Notes under the pieces: model-generated
Seen by the model: the letters and a program-made list of their open reading frames with translations, nothing else
Databases searched by the model: none
What the model was told of the DNA's origin: nothing
Program-made: the position numbers and the translations under genes
Assembly: GCA_944325155.1 (NCBI GenBank)
Contig: CALUYY010000006.1
Location: 62,001-126,000 of the forward strand
From: Candidatus Gastranaerophilales bacterium
Lineage (GTDB): Bacteria; Cyanobacteriota; Vampirovibrionia; Gastranaerophilales; Gastranaerophilaceae
Length of the DNA stretch: 64,000 nucleotides
Reading direction: 5' to 3'
Shown: piece by piece, positions 37,957 to 46,018 of the stretch
Numbering within the stretch: the first letter of the stretch is position 1
Layout: every line of letters starts with the position of its first letter

Positions 37957-38842
37957 AAATTATTTAAGGCTTCCCGAATACCTGAAACGCCCGATTGCAA
38001 AACTTGACGATGCCGAAAATAAAAACGTAAGACAAATTTTATCAAAATATAACCTTAACACGGTCTGCGACAGTGCAAGGTGTCCGAATAAAACCCAATG
38101 TTTCGGCGAATGCACGGCAACATTTTTAATTATGGGAAAAATTTGCACAAGAAATTGCAGATTTTGTAATATTGCATCAAATACCCCGAAACCCTTGGAT
38201 AAAAACGAGCCTGAAAATGTTGCAAACGCCGTTATTGAAATGGGGCTTAAATATGCCGTTATAACATCGACCACAAGAGATGATATCAATGACGGCGGGG
38301 CGGAGCATTTTAAACTTACGATTGATGCAATAAGAAAAAAGGATTCTTCAATTAAAACAGAAATTTTAACGCCCGATTTTAAAGGGAATAAAAATTCACT
38401 GGATACAATAATAAAAGCAAACCCCGATGTTTTTAACCATAACATTGAAACCGTTCCTTCCTTATATAAAACCGTCCGCCCCGAGGCAGATTACAAACGG
38501 TCTTTGGATGTTTTATCGTACGTTAAAAAAAATTCCCCAAATATTATAACCAAAACGGGAATTATGACGGGTCTAGGCGAAACTTATGAAGAAATTGAAG
38601 AAACAATAAAAGACATAAAAAATGCAAATGTTGACATTTTAACGATAGGGCAATATATCCGCCCTTCCAAAAATCATCTTGAAGTTAAAAGATACTACGG
38701 AAAAGAAGAATTTGAAGATTTAAAAAAACTGGCGGAAAAAATCGGAATTAAAGCCTGCATAAGCGCACCTTTAGCAAGAAGCAGCTATATGGCGTTTGAA
38801 ACTTACAAAAAAATAAGGGAACAAAACATTGTTCCCATTTAG
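37949..38842 (+). CDS. lipA: Lipoyl synthase
   Basis: Radical-SAM enzyme inserting two sulfurs into octanoyl-protein (297 aa from the ATG at 37949). The auxiliary cluster ligands are in 'VCDSARCPNKTQC', the SAM cluster in 'KICTRNCRFCNI', and the C-terminal Ser ligand in 'RSSYMA'. 'TSTTRDDINDGGAEHF' is also characteristic. Longer in-frame starts at 37904 and 37934 add residues unlike the family; 37949 overlaps the lpd stop by 8 bp, a typical coupled arrangement. lipB is not adjacent. Confidence 0.94.
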   Translation: MDKNYLRLPEYLKRPIAKLDDAENKNVRQILSKYNLNTVCDSARCPNKTQCFGECTATFLIMGKICTRNCRFCNIASNTPKPLDKNEPENVANAVIEMGLKYAVITSTTRDDINDGGAEHFKLTIDAIRKKDSSIKTEILTPDFKGNKNSLDTIIKANPDVFNHNIETVPSLYKTVRPEADYKRSLDVLSYVKKNSPNIITKTGIMTGLGETYEEIEETIKDIKNANVDILTIGQYIRPSKNHLEVKRYYGKEEFEDLKKLAEKIGIKACISAPLARSSYMAFETYKKIREQNIVPI

Positions 38843-38875
38843 CAGAATTGAAAGGTAGTAGTAAGTGTAAGTAAG

Positions 38876-40291
38876 TTAAATGTTTGCTCCGAGTGCTTTA
38901 TAGAGCCCTATATAATCTATAAAGCAGTCCGCTTTATTATTTAAAACAAGCATTTTTGTCGAAAGAAGATTTTCTTTTGATTGAATCAGCTCGAGTTTCG
39001 ATATAACCCCCTGATTAAATTTCATTTCCCTTAAAGAATAATCTTTAATTTCAAGCTCGTTTTGTTTTATATTTTTATCATATTTATCATTATCATGCTT
39101 AACTTTAACAAGCGCGTCATTTAATTCCTGAAGTGCAGTTAAATTTGTTTTTTCATAGTTTTGAAGCGCATTTTCATAAACGGATTTTTTAACTCTTAAA
39201 TTTGCCATTTTTCTTCCGCCCGAAAATAATTCGCCCGCAATAAGCCCGCTTATACCGATAATTGCATTTTTGGTCGTAAAAATACTTCCCAAATCACCTG
39301 CATTAAAAATCGACATGCCCGAAATATTAATTGAAGGCAGAAATTCTTTCTTTGCAACCCTGATATCTATTCCCGCACGTTCGACATTTAATTCCGATTT
39401 TAGATAATCCGGTCTTTTTGTAATTGAATCCGACATAAAATTATCGGGAATATTTTCCATATCGTTTAATTGTTCAATATCCGAATATTTAAAATCAGCA
39501 GTTTCATCGGGTTTTGTTCCTGTTAAGACGGCAAGATTGTTTATTAATTGGAGTTTTTGTTTTTTTAATTCAACAAGGTCCGTATAACCTTTTATATAGG
39601 CCTTATCCGCTCTTATGACATCCTGAATTGAAATTATCCCTTCTTCATTGGATAATTTCATAAGCTCATAAATTTCTTTTCTCAAAGAAACAATTTCTTC
39701 CTGAATTTCAATTGCTTTATTGATTTTTAAAATATTGAAATAAACCGTTCCCGTCATTGAGGCAACGGAAATATATGCCGCTCTTTCATCCAGAAGGCTC
39801 ATTTCATAGTCTTTTTTGGAAAGTGTTATTTTATCTTTGTTTTTTAAAAAAATATCGGCTTCATAATTTACAAAAACGGGCGCCATAAACATCCAGTCGT
39901 AATCGGATGTATTCATCATTTTTAAATACCCGGGCGACCCCCCGACTCCGATTGAAGGCAGCTGCCTTGACCTTTGCATTTTAATATATTCAAAATAAAT
40001 ATCCGCATTTTCGGATGCAATCTTTAAATCATGGTTTGATTCCATTGCACGGAGAATAAAATAATTTAAATTATCATCATTATATCTTTTCCAAAAATCA
40101 AGATTTATATAATCAAGTTTATTTATTTTTTCTTCTTTATCTTTTTTATTTTTCTTTTGTTTTTTATATTTTACTTTTTCCGTAACGGGAGGCTTTATAT
40201 TTTCTTCAATTGCAACGGCAGATAAATAACCCCCCTGCGATAACAAAAGGGACAAGCTTAATATGACAGCCGTTAATCTCTTCAATTCCAT
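38876..40291 (-). CDS. TolC/NodT-type outer membrane efflux factor
   Basis: Outer-membrane channel of a tripartite pump (471 aa from MELKRLTAV). A signal peptide is present ('LTAVILSLSLLLSQGGYLSA'), followed by a Lys-rich linker and two outer-membrane-efflux-protein repeats with long coiled-coil helices. 'RPDYLKSELNVERAGIDIRV' is the family's R-P-D signature, and 'YIGLYKALGANI' corresponds to the usual 'Y.ALGGGW' ending. A longer start at 40333 is unlikely because it would hide the signal peptide. It faces marR-emrA-emrB across a palindrome-rich intergenic region, which points to shared regulation. Confidence 0.9.
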   Translation of the reverse strand: MELKRLTAVILSLSLLLSQGGYLSAVAIEENIKPPVTEKVKYKKQKKNKKDKEEKINKLDYINLDFWKRYNDDNLNYFILRAMESNHDLKIASENADIYFEYIKMQRSRQLPSIGVGGSPGYLKMMNTSDYDWMFMAPVFVNYEADIFLKNKDKITLSKKDYEMSLLDERAAYISVASMTGTVYFNILKINKAIEIQEEIVSLRKEIYELMKLSNEEGIISIQDVIRADKAYIKGYTDLVELKKQKLQLINNLAVLTGTKPDETADFKYSDIEQLNDMENIPDNFMSDSITKRPDYLKSELNVERAGIDIRVAKKEFLPSINISGMSIFNAGDLGSIFTTKNAIIGISGLIAGELFSGGRKMANLRVKKSVYENALQNYEKTNLTALQELNDALVKVKHDNDKYDKNIKQNELEIKDYSLREMKFNQGVISKLELIQSKENLLSTKMLVLNNKADCFIDYIGLYKALGANI

Positions 40292-40321
40292 AGTTTTTCT
40301 CTTATTGCAAATTTTCAATAG

Positions 40322-40335
40322 ATATGCTAGCATAT
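40322..40335. promoter_or_regulatory. Palindrome 1 in the efflux divergent promoter region
   Basis: ATATGCTAGCATAT is a perfect 14-bp palindrome, upstream of the outer-membrane factor gene and 50 bp from marR. It is a candidate operator or overlaps a -10 element. Confidence 0.45.
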
Positions 40336-40337
40336 TT

Positions 40338-40355
40338 ATGTTGCAAATGCAACAT
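40338..40355. promoter_or_regulatory. Palindrome 2, probable MarR operator
   Basis: ATGTTGCAAATGCAACAT is a perfect 18-bp palindrome (8-bp arms, 2-bp centre), about the length of known MarR-family operators. It lies between the divergent outer-membrane factor and the marR-emrAB operon and could control both. Confidence 0.65.
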
Positions 40356-40385
40356 GTTTTTAAAACAACAAAATGGAATTGATTT

Positions 40386-40886
40386 ATGGAAGATAATAAA
40401 AAAGAAGTTGAAATTATTGAAGGGGTGCCAAAAAGAAAGTATACGGAATCTCTTTTTTATGCAATATCTTTAACGGCAAAATATTGTAAAAAAGTGGGCG
40501 AGCAGTATTATAAAAAATTGAATATAGGGCTTAACACGGAAGAATTTTGCGCTATTGACGTTTTGTATAACGAAGAAAAAAAAATATGCCAGAGAGATTT
40601 AGCTTTAATGCTCCTTGTAAACAGAGCAAACATGGGAAAAATTTTAGATAATCTCGAAAAAAAAGGGCTTGTAAAAAGAGAAATAACAACAAAACAAAAC
40701 CGCCCCGTTAAGGTTGTTACTTTAACAAAAGAAGGTGAAAATATATACATAGAAACGCTAAAAATCCTGAGACCGGCAATTCAAAAAATGGTCCGGTCAA
40801 TCTCAAAAGAAGAGTCGGATTTAATTATAGACAATTTAAGAAAAATAAGACAGGTTGTTAAAGATTCAATTGAAATTGAAATATAA
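40386..40886 (+). CDS. MarR-family transcriptional regulator
   Basis: A 166-aa winged-helix regulator. The DNA-binding part reads 'KICQRDLALMLLVNRANMGK', 'ILDNLEKKGLVKRE' and, in the wing, 'NRPVKVVTLTKEGENIY'. Flanking helices make the dimer interface. As the first gene of an operon with a fusion protein and an MFS pump, it probably represses the pump until a small molecule binds, as EmrR does for emrAB. The two palindromes upstream are the likely targets. Confidence 0.92.
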   Translation: MEDNKKEVEIIEGVPKRKYTESLFYAISLTAKYCKKVGEQYYKKLNIGLNTEEFCAIDVLYNEEKKICQRDLALMLLVNRANMGKILDNLEKKGLVKREITTKQNRPVKVVTLTKEGENIYIETLKILRPAIQKMVRSISKEESDLIIDNLRKIRQVVKDSIEIEI

Positions 40887-40898
40887 AAGGAATTTGAA

Positions 40899-41867
40899 AT
40901 GGAAGAAAATAAAGAAAATAAAAAACCCAAAAAAAGAATTATAATTCCGCTCATATCGGCCGCAATTTTAGTTTTGGGATATTTAGGATATAACGGTTAT
41001 TATTATCAGACAACGGATGACGCTTACGTTGAAAATCTTAACGTTCAGGTTGCGCCGAAGGTAAGAGGCGAAATTGAAGATGTTTTTGTTGAGGATAACC
41101 AATTTGTAAACGAGGGTGATTTGCTCGTTAAGATTGATAACAGAGATTATAAAGTTGCATACAATATGGCAAAAGCCGAATATGAAAAAGCATTATTAAA
41201 TCAAACAAATGCAAAAGCAAATCTGAGTGCGGTTAATTCTTCATTGTCCGTTGCAAAAAAAGATGTTGAAAGATATGAAAAATTATATAAAGAAGGAGCT
41301 GTTTCAAAACAAACGCTTGATAATGCAAAAACAAAATATGACAATTTAAAGGCAAATAAAACAAATGCCAATCAGGCAATAATTTCAAAAACGGAAAATA
41401 ACGTTGCAAATGCAGAAATTGAAGCACTGAAGGCCAAAATGGAGCAGGCAAAATTAAACCTTGAATACACCGAAATTTATGCGCCCCAATCGGGACATAT
41501 TACAAATAAAAGGGTTTCAAAAGGAACATATATTCAAGTAGGCTCTCCGATGTTTAAAATAGTGCCGAAAGAAGTCTGGGTTGTTGCCAATTTTAAGGAA
41601 AACCAATTAACAAATATGAAAAAAGGGCAGGAAGTTGAAATCAAAATTGACACATACCCGAATAAAAAATTTAAAGGAAAAATAGACAGCATCCAAAGAC
41701 TGTCGGGCGCAAAATCAAGCCTGTTTCCTCCGGAAAATGCAGTCGGGTCATTTGTTAAAATAGTTCAGAGAATTCCCGTCAAAATTGTATTTTGTGAAGA
41801 TATAGATAATGAAAAATATAATATAATTCCCGGAATGTCGGTTGTGCCGAAGGTTAAAGTAAGATAA
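40899..41867 (+). CDS. emrA: EmrA/HlyD-type membrane fusion protein
   Basis: A 322-aa periplasmic adaptor with one N-terminal membrane helix ('IIIPLISAAILVLGYLGYN'). Typical blocks are 'TTDDAYVENLNVQVAPKVRG', a barrel-sandwich (lipoyl-like) half before and after a long coiled-coil hairpin, and 'LNLEYTEIYAPQSGHITNK'. The beta-barrel 'VVANFKENQLTNMKKGQEVE' follows. AAAGGAA precedes the ATG. It bridges the MFS pump encoded next and the outer-membrane factor encoded divergently. Confidence 0.92.
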   Translation: MEENKENKKPKKRIIIPLISAAILVLGYLGYNGYYYQTTDDAYVENLNVQVAPKVRGEIEDVFVEDNQFVNEGDLLVKIDNRDYKVAYNMAKAEYEKALLNQTNAKANLSAVNSSLSVAKKDVERYEKLYKEGAVSKQTLDNAKTKYDNLKANKTNANQAIISKTENNVANAEIEALKAKMEQAKLNLEYTEIYAPQSGHITNKRVSKGTYIQVGSPMFKIVPKEVWVVANFKENQLTNMKKGQEVEIKIDTYPNKKFKGKIDSIQRLSGAKSSLFPPENAVGSFVKIVQRIPVKIVFCEDIDNEKYNIIPGMSVVPKVKVR

Positions 41868-41869
41868 AA

Positions 41870-43447
41870 ATGGAAAACACCGTTAATACAGAATGGAAAC
41901 CGACAATTCCCCCCTGGTATACCGCAGGGGCTTTAATGCTTGCCGTTTTTATATTTGCGCTTGACGGCACGATTGCAAATGTTGCCCTGCCTCATATGGC
42001 CGGAAGTTTTTCATCATCAAGAGATGAATCCATGTGGATTTTAACGAGCTATTTAATTGCAAGCGGCATTGTTATCCCTATGGTAGACTGGTTTTCAAAA
42101 GTTTTGGGAAGAAAAAACTTTTTTATGCTGAGCGTTTTATTATTTACCGTTGCCTCAATTTTATGCGGTTTTGCACAAAATTTAGGATTTATGGTTATTG
42201 CAAGAGTAATACAGGGGTTTGGCGGAGGAGGGATTATCCCTATTGCACAGGCAATTTTAATGGAATCATTCCCGAGAGAAAAAAGAGGCCAGGCAATGAG
42301 TATGTTTGGTTTGGGCGTGATAACCGCACCCATAATAGGACCGGTTCTCGGCGGGTGGATAACCGATAACTGGAGCTGGCCGTGGATATTTTTTATTAAT
42401 GTTCCGTTCGGATTTTTGGGAATATATTTTGCAAATAAATTTATAGAAGATCCGCCTTATGCAAGAAAGCAAAAGAACGTTAAAACAGACGGCATAGGAT
42501 TTTTATTTCTTACAATATGGCTTGTAACGCTGCAGATTGTACTTGATAAAGGGAATAACGCCGATTGGTTTAATGCAAGATGGATTTGCTGGACATTTAC
42601 GATAAGCGTTATTTCGGGGATTATATTTTTTATAACCCAGTTAACAAGAAAAGACACTTTAATTGACCTTAAAGTTTTTAAAGACAGAAATTTTGTTGCC
42701 GCAACGGTTATTATGGTCGTAATTCAAGCCGTTTTATATGCAACACTTGCAATTTTGCCCCAGTTCTTGCAAAGTATGCTCGGCTATACCGCCTATTTAA
42801 GCGGAGCCACCATGATGCCCAGAGGCATAGGTGCGTTTGTATCGACAATTTTATGCGGGTATTTATCAACAAGAGTGAGCGGAAAAATTTTGGTTTGCAT
42901 AGGGCTTATTTGCGTTACAACCGCAGGGTTTATGCTCGGTATGTTAAATTTACAGATTTCAAACATAAATATAATTTTACCCAACATTTTAATGGGGTTC
43001 GGCATGGGATTCAGCATGATACCTTTGCTTGCAATGTCTGTTGAAACCCTTAAAAACGAACAAATGACAAACGCTTCGGGTATTCAAAACTTATTAAAAA
43101 ATATAGGGGGCGCAATCGGAACAAGTCTGGTTGCAACAATGCTTACACGTTTTGCACAGGTTCACCAGCACTATATGGTAAAAGAATTAACACCTTTAAA
43201 TGATATATATAATGAAAAATTAAGTTCGACGGCAGGAGCGCTCGGCGCATATACAAGCCCAGATATGGCAAATTATATGGCTGAATACAGCCTGTATGGA
43301 GAATTAATCGAACAGGCAAATTTATGGGCTTTTATTGATTCATTCAGAATTTTTTCAATATGCTGTCTTGTTATAATTCCTTTGTTGTTATTAATTAAAA
43401 CCCAAATGGGACACGAAAGAGATAAAAAACGGCAGGCAAAATCATGA
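41870..43447 (+). CDS. emrB: EmrB/QacA-family MFS drug efflux transporter (DHA2, 14-TM)
   Basis: A 525-aa inner-membrane proton antiporter with about 14 helices. DHA2 motifs are 'FALDGTIANVALPHMA', 'WILTSYLIASGIVIP', 'GRKNFFMLSVLLFT', 'ARVIQGFGGGGIIPIAQAIL' and 'GPVLGGWITDNWSWPWIFFI'. The start is two bases after the emrA stop. With emrA and the outer-membrane factor it makes a complete tripartite export system for hydrophobic drugs, bile components or similar compounds; the substrate is not predictable. Confidence 0.93.
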   Translation: MENTVNTEWKPTIPPWYTAGALMLAVFIFALDGTIANVALPHMAGSFSSSRDESMWILTSYLIASGIVIPMVDWFSKVLGRKNFFMLSVLLFTVASILCGFAQNLGFMVIARVIQGFGGGGIIPIAQAILMESFPREKRGQAMSMFGLGVITAPIIGPVLGGWITDNWSWPWIFFINVPFGFLGIYFANKFIEDPPYARKQKNVKTDGIGFLFLTIWLVTLQIVLDKGNNADWFNARWICWTFTISVISGIIFFITQLTRKDTLIDLKVFKDRNFVAATVIMVVIQAVLYATLAILPQFLQSMLGYTAYLSGATMMPRGIGAFVSTILCGYLSTRVSGKILVCIGLICVTTAGFMLGMLNLQISNINIILPNILMGFGMGFSMIPLLAMSVETLKNEQMTNASGIQNLLKNIGGAIGTSLVATMLTRFAQVHQHYMVKELTPLNDIYNEKLSSTAGALGAYTSPDMANYMAEYSLYGELIEQANLWAFIDSFRIFSICCLVIIPLLLLIKTQMGHERDKKRQAKS

Positions 43448-43471
43448 TTTAATGATAAAATTATTTTATGT

Positions 43472-43545
43472 GTGCCTGTAGCTTAACGGGATAAAGCGTT
43501 GGTCTCCGAAGCCAAAGATTGTGCGTTCAAGTCGCATCAGGCACA
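43472..43545 (+). tRNA. tRNA-Arg (anticodon CCG)
   Basis: Complete cloverleaf. The acceptor stem GTGCCTG/CAGGCAC has discriminator A; the D-arm is GC...GC with 'TTAACGGGATAA'; the anticodon stem TTGGT/GCCAA holds loop CTCCGAA, giving CCG; the T-arm GTGCG/CGCAT holds loop TTCAAGT. The 3' CCA is not encoded. It reads codon CGG. Confidence 0.95.
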
Positions 43546-43580
43546 TTTTACTTATAAAATTTTTATTATAAAATTCAAAT

Positions 43581-43922
43581 ATGTTAAGACAATTTGCACC
43601 CGTAGTTTTACTTACAATTTCAAATATTTTTATGACATTCGCATGGTACGGGCATTTGAAATTCAAAGGCACCGCATTATGGGTTGTTGTTCTTGTAAGC
43701 TGGGGGATTGCATTTTTTGAATATTGTTTTCAGGTTCCCGCCAACAGAATAGGCCATGAATTTTTCAGTGCGGCGCAGTTAAAAACAATGCAGGAAGTTA
43801 TAACATTAATTGTTTTCAGCGTTTTTTCGATTCTTTATTTAAAAGAAGAATTTAAATGGAATTATTTGGTCGGATTTTTATTTATAATTCTTGCCGTGTT
43901 TTTTATATTTAAAAAATGGTAA
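43581..43922 (+). CDS. DUF486 small membrane protein (DMT superfamily)
   Basis: A 113-aa four-helix membrane protein. 'LLTISNIFMTFAWYGHLKF' at the start, 'FFEYCFQVPANRIGH' in the middle and 'LKTMQEVITLIVFSVFSI' later are hallmark DUF486 (PF04342) sequences, a relative of small multidrug transporters of unknown substrate. The reading frame ends where the convergent gene begins (43922/43923). Confidence 0.9.
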   Translation: MLRQFAPVVLLTISNIFMTFAWYGHLKFKGTALWVVVLVSWGIAFFEYCFQVPANRIGHEFFSAAQLKTMQEVITLIVFSVFSILYLKEEFKWNYLVGFLFIILAVFFIFKKW

Positions 43923-44426
43923 TTAAACGACTTTGTCGAAATTATCGTGCTTGTCCGGGTTTTTGTCATTATTGTCTTTTTTGTATGAAGCAAATTTTGA
44001 TGCAATCAAAGGTGTTACAACTCTTTTTGCAAAAACGGAAGCTAAAACAAGAGTAGATAAAGCGCTGAATGAAGCTTTGGCGGCGGATAAGGCCTTGGGG
44101 TTATCTTTCAGGGATTTAAACAATTTATCGGACACAAAATTTTGGAATTTGCCGCCTGAAATTAAAACTCCCGTTGCAATTTGTGTTACTGCGGTCGCAA
44201 GACCCGATGCGGCATCCATTTTTGCGGTAAAAGCTTTTTTATCTTCGGGGATTTCATCGTTATGCAAAGTGTTTTCAACCCTTAAGGCATACGCAAAAAC
44301 ATCCTTTGAAACGCTTGTAATTAAAAGTGTTCTTGATAAGAATTTAGGGTCTGTAACGCTTTTTGTAATGTGTCTTTTGATTAATTTTGAGTTTGCAAGT
44401 TCGGAGGCTAATTTTTGAAGAGTCAT
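43923..44426 (-). CDS. Lineage-specific membrane protein, second gene of a coupled pair
   Basis: A 167-aa protein of unknown family. It has two weakly hydrophobic Ala-rich segments ('GLATAVTQIATGVLISGG' and 'FSALSTLVLASVFAKRVV') and a charged Lys/Asp/Asn tail. The N-terminus is basic and polar, without F-x-G leader. Its start overlaps the upstream gene's stop by four bases (ATGA type), so the two are coupled. The gene order, F-K-G protein then leaderless partner, repeats that at 28508-30656. Confidence 0.6.
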   Translation of the reverse strand: MTLQKLASELANSKLIKRHITKSVTDPKFLSRTLLITSVSKDVFAYALRVENTLHNDEIPEDKKAFTAKMDAASGLATAVTQIATGVLISGGKFQNFVSDKLFKSLKDNPKALSAAKASFSALSTLVLASVFAKRVVTPLIASKFASYKKDNNDKNPDKHDNFDKVV

Positions 44427-45190
44427 TTTTTAACCTCCCTGTTTTCTTTTGTGCTCACTATAAAAGTATCAATATCGGGGAAAATTAACGGTTTTTTATT
44501 TTTATTCCTGTGTTCATAAATTTTATTCATAATTTTAGGATGCGCCCAATTTTCAATTGCACACAAAACGGGGGTTAAGGCAAGGGCGGCAAGAAAACAA
44601 ATTCTGTTTTTCAGGTGAAACTGGTTTTTATATGCCTGCTTGAAACGATCAAAAGAATATTTTATATCCTGTTTTGCGCCCTCATCCAAAGATTTAAGAA
44701 AATCTTCAAACCCGTCCGCCATCTTCTTGGTATAGCCGTTTTTATTTATATCCTTAATTAAATCGGGCGCAATATCTTTAATTGAGTCATTTTGCTTTGA
44801 TGTTTCTTCAATTGTTTTTATAAATTTATCACGGAACAATTTTTCATTATATGAAAATTTTTCGGGGTCTTTATCAAAAAAGCCTTTATTTGCAAGTTTG
44901 CCCAAAAATTTTGAACCGAAAAACAAAACAGGGACCTCAAGTCCCAGTTGTATTGTTGCTGCCACGGGGTTTTTAAGCGCCGAAAATTCTTTTTTGTCTT
45001 TCGGCTCGTTTGACGCCATCATAATAACGGCAGGAACAACAAGCGCCTTTCCTAAAAAATCACAGGTAATGCTGGCTCCTTCGCCGATTTCTCCCATATT
45101 GGCGAAGGTTTTTGCAACTTTATTTGCGACATTTTGCATTCCTTTAAAATCGGGGCCGCATTGTCTATATGTGGAATTTTGTACTTTCAT
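44423..45190 (-). CDS. Lineage-specific membrane protein with N-terminal DFKG leader
   Basis: A 255-aa protein starting MKVQNSTYRQ with 'GPDFKGMQN' at about residues 12-18. A membrane segment follows ('LGKALVVPAVIMMA'), then 'LKNPVAATIQLGLEVPVLFF', a long charged helical region, and a last hydrophobic segment ('ICFLAALALTPVLCAIEN') with a basic tail. Starts further upstream (to 45328) would add a hydrophobic stretch unlike related leaders; the ATG at 45190 restores the MKV start seen in sister genes. Function unknown. Confidence 0.65.
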   Translation of the reverse strand: MKVQNSTYRQCGPDFKGMQNVANKVAKTFANMGEIGEGASITCDFLGKALVVPAVIMMASNEPKDKKEFSALKNPVAATIQLGLEVPVLFFGSKFLGKLANKGFFDKDPEKFSYNEKLFRDKFIKTIEETSKQNDSIKDIAPDLIKDINKNGYTKKMADGFEDFLKSLDEGAKQDIKYSFDRFKQAYKNQFHLKNRICFLAALALTPVLCAIENWAHPKIMNKIYEHRNKNKKPLIFPDIDTFIVSTKENREVKK

Positions 45191-45380
45191 AGCGTGGCAA
45201 TATAGTAAAACATGTAAAAAATAAATTTTAATGGCTGAAAAAATTAATGTTACAAAAAGTGAAAAAATTAATCGCCGAAATGAAGTAATCTTAACACAAA
45301 ATACATATCGGCAAAAATATAAAAGCAAACGCCGCAGGCGAAAAATAAATTAATTTTTATTACAAAAAGTGAAACCGGAT
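45191..45380. other. Upstream region of the DFKG gene, no gene seen
   Basis: AT-rich stretch holding two copies of TTACAAAAAGTGAAA (near 45250 and 45359). Otherwise I see no gene or clear hairpin. Confidence 0.4.
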
Positions 45381-45557
45381 AATAAAAATCGGGATGACAG
45401 GATTTTGCTTAGCCGTAGGCGAAGAATGAGCCATACGGATAAGTATGCGGAATTGTACAAGCCGTGTGAGCATTGCGAACAACGGATTGTAAATGAGCTA
45501 ACCGTAGGTTCAACCGGGAAACCGATTTTTAGAATAAAAATCGGGATGACAGGATTT
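45381..45557. repeat. 177-bp direct repeat, copy A
   Basis: Identical to 45753-45929 except for one base (A at 45434, G at 45806). Each copy begins and ends with the same 22-bp piece (AAAAATCGGGATGACAGGAT plus two more bases) that is the 3' end of the adjacent tRNA-Pro gene. The interior has no protein-like content. Confidence 0.95.
45522..45544. repeat. Hairpin at the end of repeat A
   Basis: CCGATTTTT and AAAAATCGG arms with loop AGAAT. The same hairpin recurs at 45894-45916, where its right arm is the last bases of tRNA-Pro; there it could act in tRNA 3' end formation or termination on the minus strand. Confidence 0.7.
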
Positions 45558-45598
45558 TGTTCCTGACGACCCGTTTCGTCCTCAAGCGAGGTGCGCCC

Positions 45599-45647
45599 GC
45601 AAGCTTCGCTTGCATTTTTTTAAACGGCTCCGTCGAACCTTCGGTTC
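45599..45647. repeat. Two small perfect hairpins within the tRNA remnant
   Basis: GCAAGC-TTC-GCTTGC (45599-45613) followed by a T-run, and GAACC-TTC-GGTTC (45635-45647). Both have the same TTC loop. Confidence 0.6.
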
Positions 45648-45660
45648 TCCATTCGCCTGC

Positions 45661-45697
45661 CCCGTAAAAACTTGACATTTAGTCAACTTTTTACGGG
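45661..45697. repeat. Long hairpin with TGAC-ATTTA-GTCA core
   Basis: Sixteen-bp arms (CCCGTAAAAACTTGAC and its complement, one mismatch) around loop ATTTA. It shares the core TGACATTTAGTCA with the hairpin at 46070-46092. Confidence 0.75.
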
Positions 45698-45752
45698 CGA
45701 CCCTGCTACATCCCGATATTAGCACGGGCAATTGCAGTACAGCCCAAAAAAC

Positions 45753-45929
45753 AATAAAAATCGGGATGACAGGATTTTGCTTAGCCGTAGGCGAAGAATG
45801 AGCCATGCGGATAAGTATGCGGAATTGTACAAGCCGTGTGAGCATTGCGAACAACGGATTGTAAATGAGCTAACCGTAGGTTCAACCGGGAAACCGATTT
45901 TTAGAATAAAAATCGGGATGACAGGATTT
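45753..45929. repeat. 177-bp direct repeat, copy B
   Basis: Second copy, offset by 372 bp from copy A. Its right end lies inside the intact tRNA-Pro gene, so the repeat boundary coincides with the tRNA 3' end. Confidence 0.95.
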
Positions 45930-45986
45930 GAACCTGCGACCCCCTCGTCCCAAGCGAGGTGCGCTACCAAGCTGCGCTACATCCCG
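45913..45986 (-). tRNA. tRNA-Pro (anticodon UGG)
   Basis: Complete cloverleaf on the minus strand. Acceptor CGGGATG/CATCCCG with discriminator A; D-arm 'GCGCAGCTTGGTAGCGC'; anticodon stem CCTCG/CGAGG with loop CTTGGGA, giving TGG; T-arm with loop TTCAAAT. CCA is not encoded. Its 3' end is repeated three more times downstream (45381, 45533, 45753). Confidence 0.95.
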
Positions 45987-46018
45987 ATTATAATATTAAA
46001 TTTTCATTTTGTCGGTCT

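Larger units (their letters stand above)
45538..45718 (-). pseudogene. Decayed, interrupted copy of tRNA-Pro
   Basis: Bases 45538-45604 align with the 3' two thirds of the intact tRNA-Pro at 45913-45986 (shared 'ATCGGGATGACAGGATTT', 'CAAGCGAGGTGCGC'), and 45706-45718 with its 5' end ('CTACATCCCGAT'). Between them sit about 100 bp of hairpin-rich DNA. The T-arm and anticodon arm carry mismatches, so it cannot be a working tRNA. Confidence 0.6.

Noticed and set aside
44423-45328. Longer form of the DFKG protein with a hydrophobic N-terminal extension
   Set aside because: The extension does not match sister proteins, and an MKV start with the usual leader lies at 45190.
45369-45566. Plus-strand open frame in repeat copy A
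   Set aside because: It is the same repeat translated, nearly identical to copy B, with no ribosome binding site and no protein-like features.
45381-45929. Possible CRISPR array
   Set aside because: Repeats are few, of unequal spacing (152 and 220 bp) and are tRNA-derived; no cas genes are seen.
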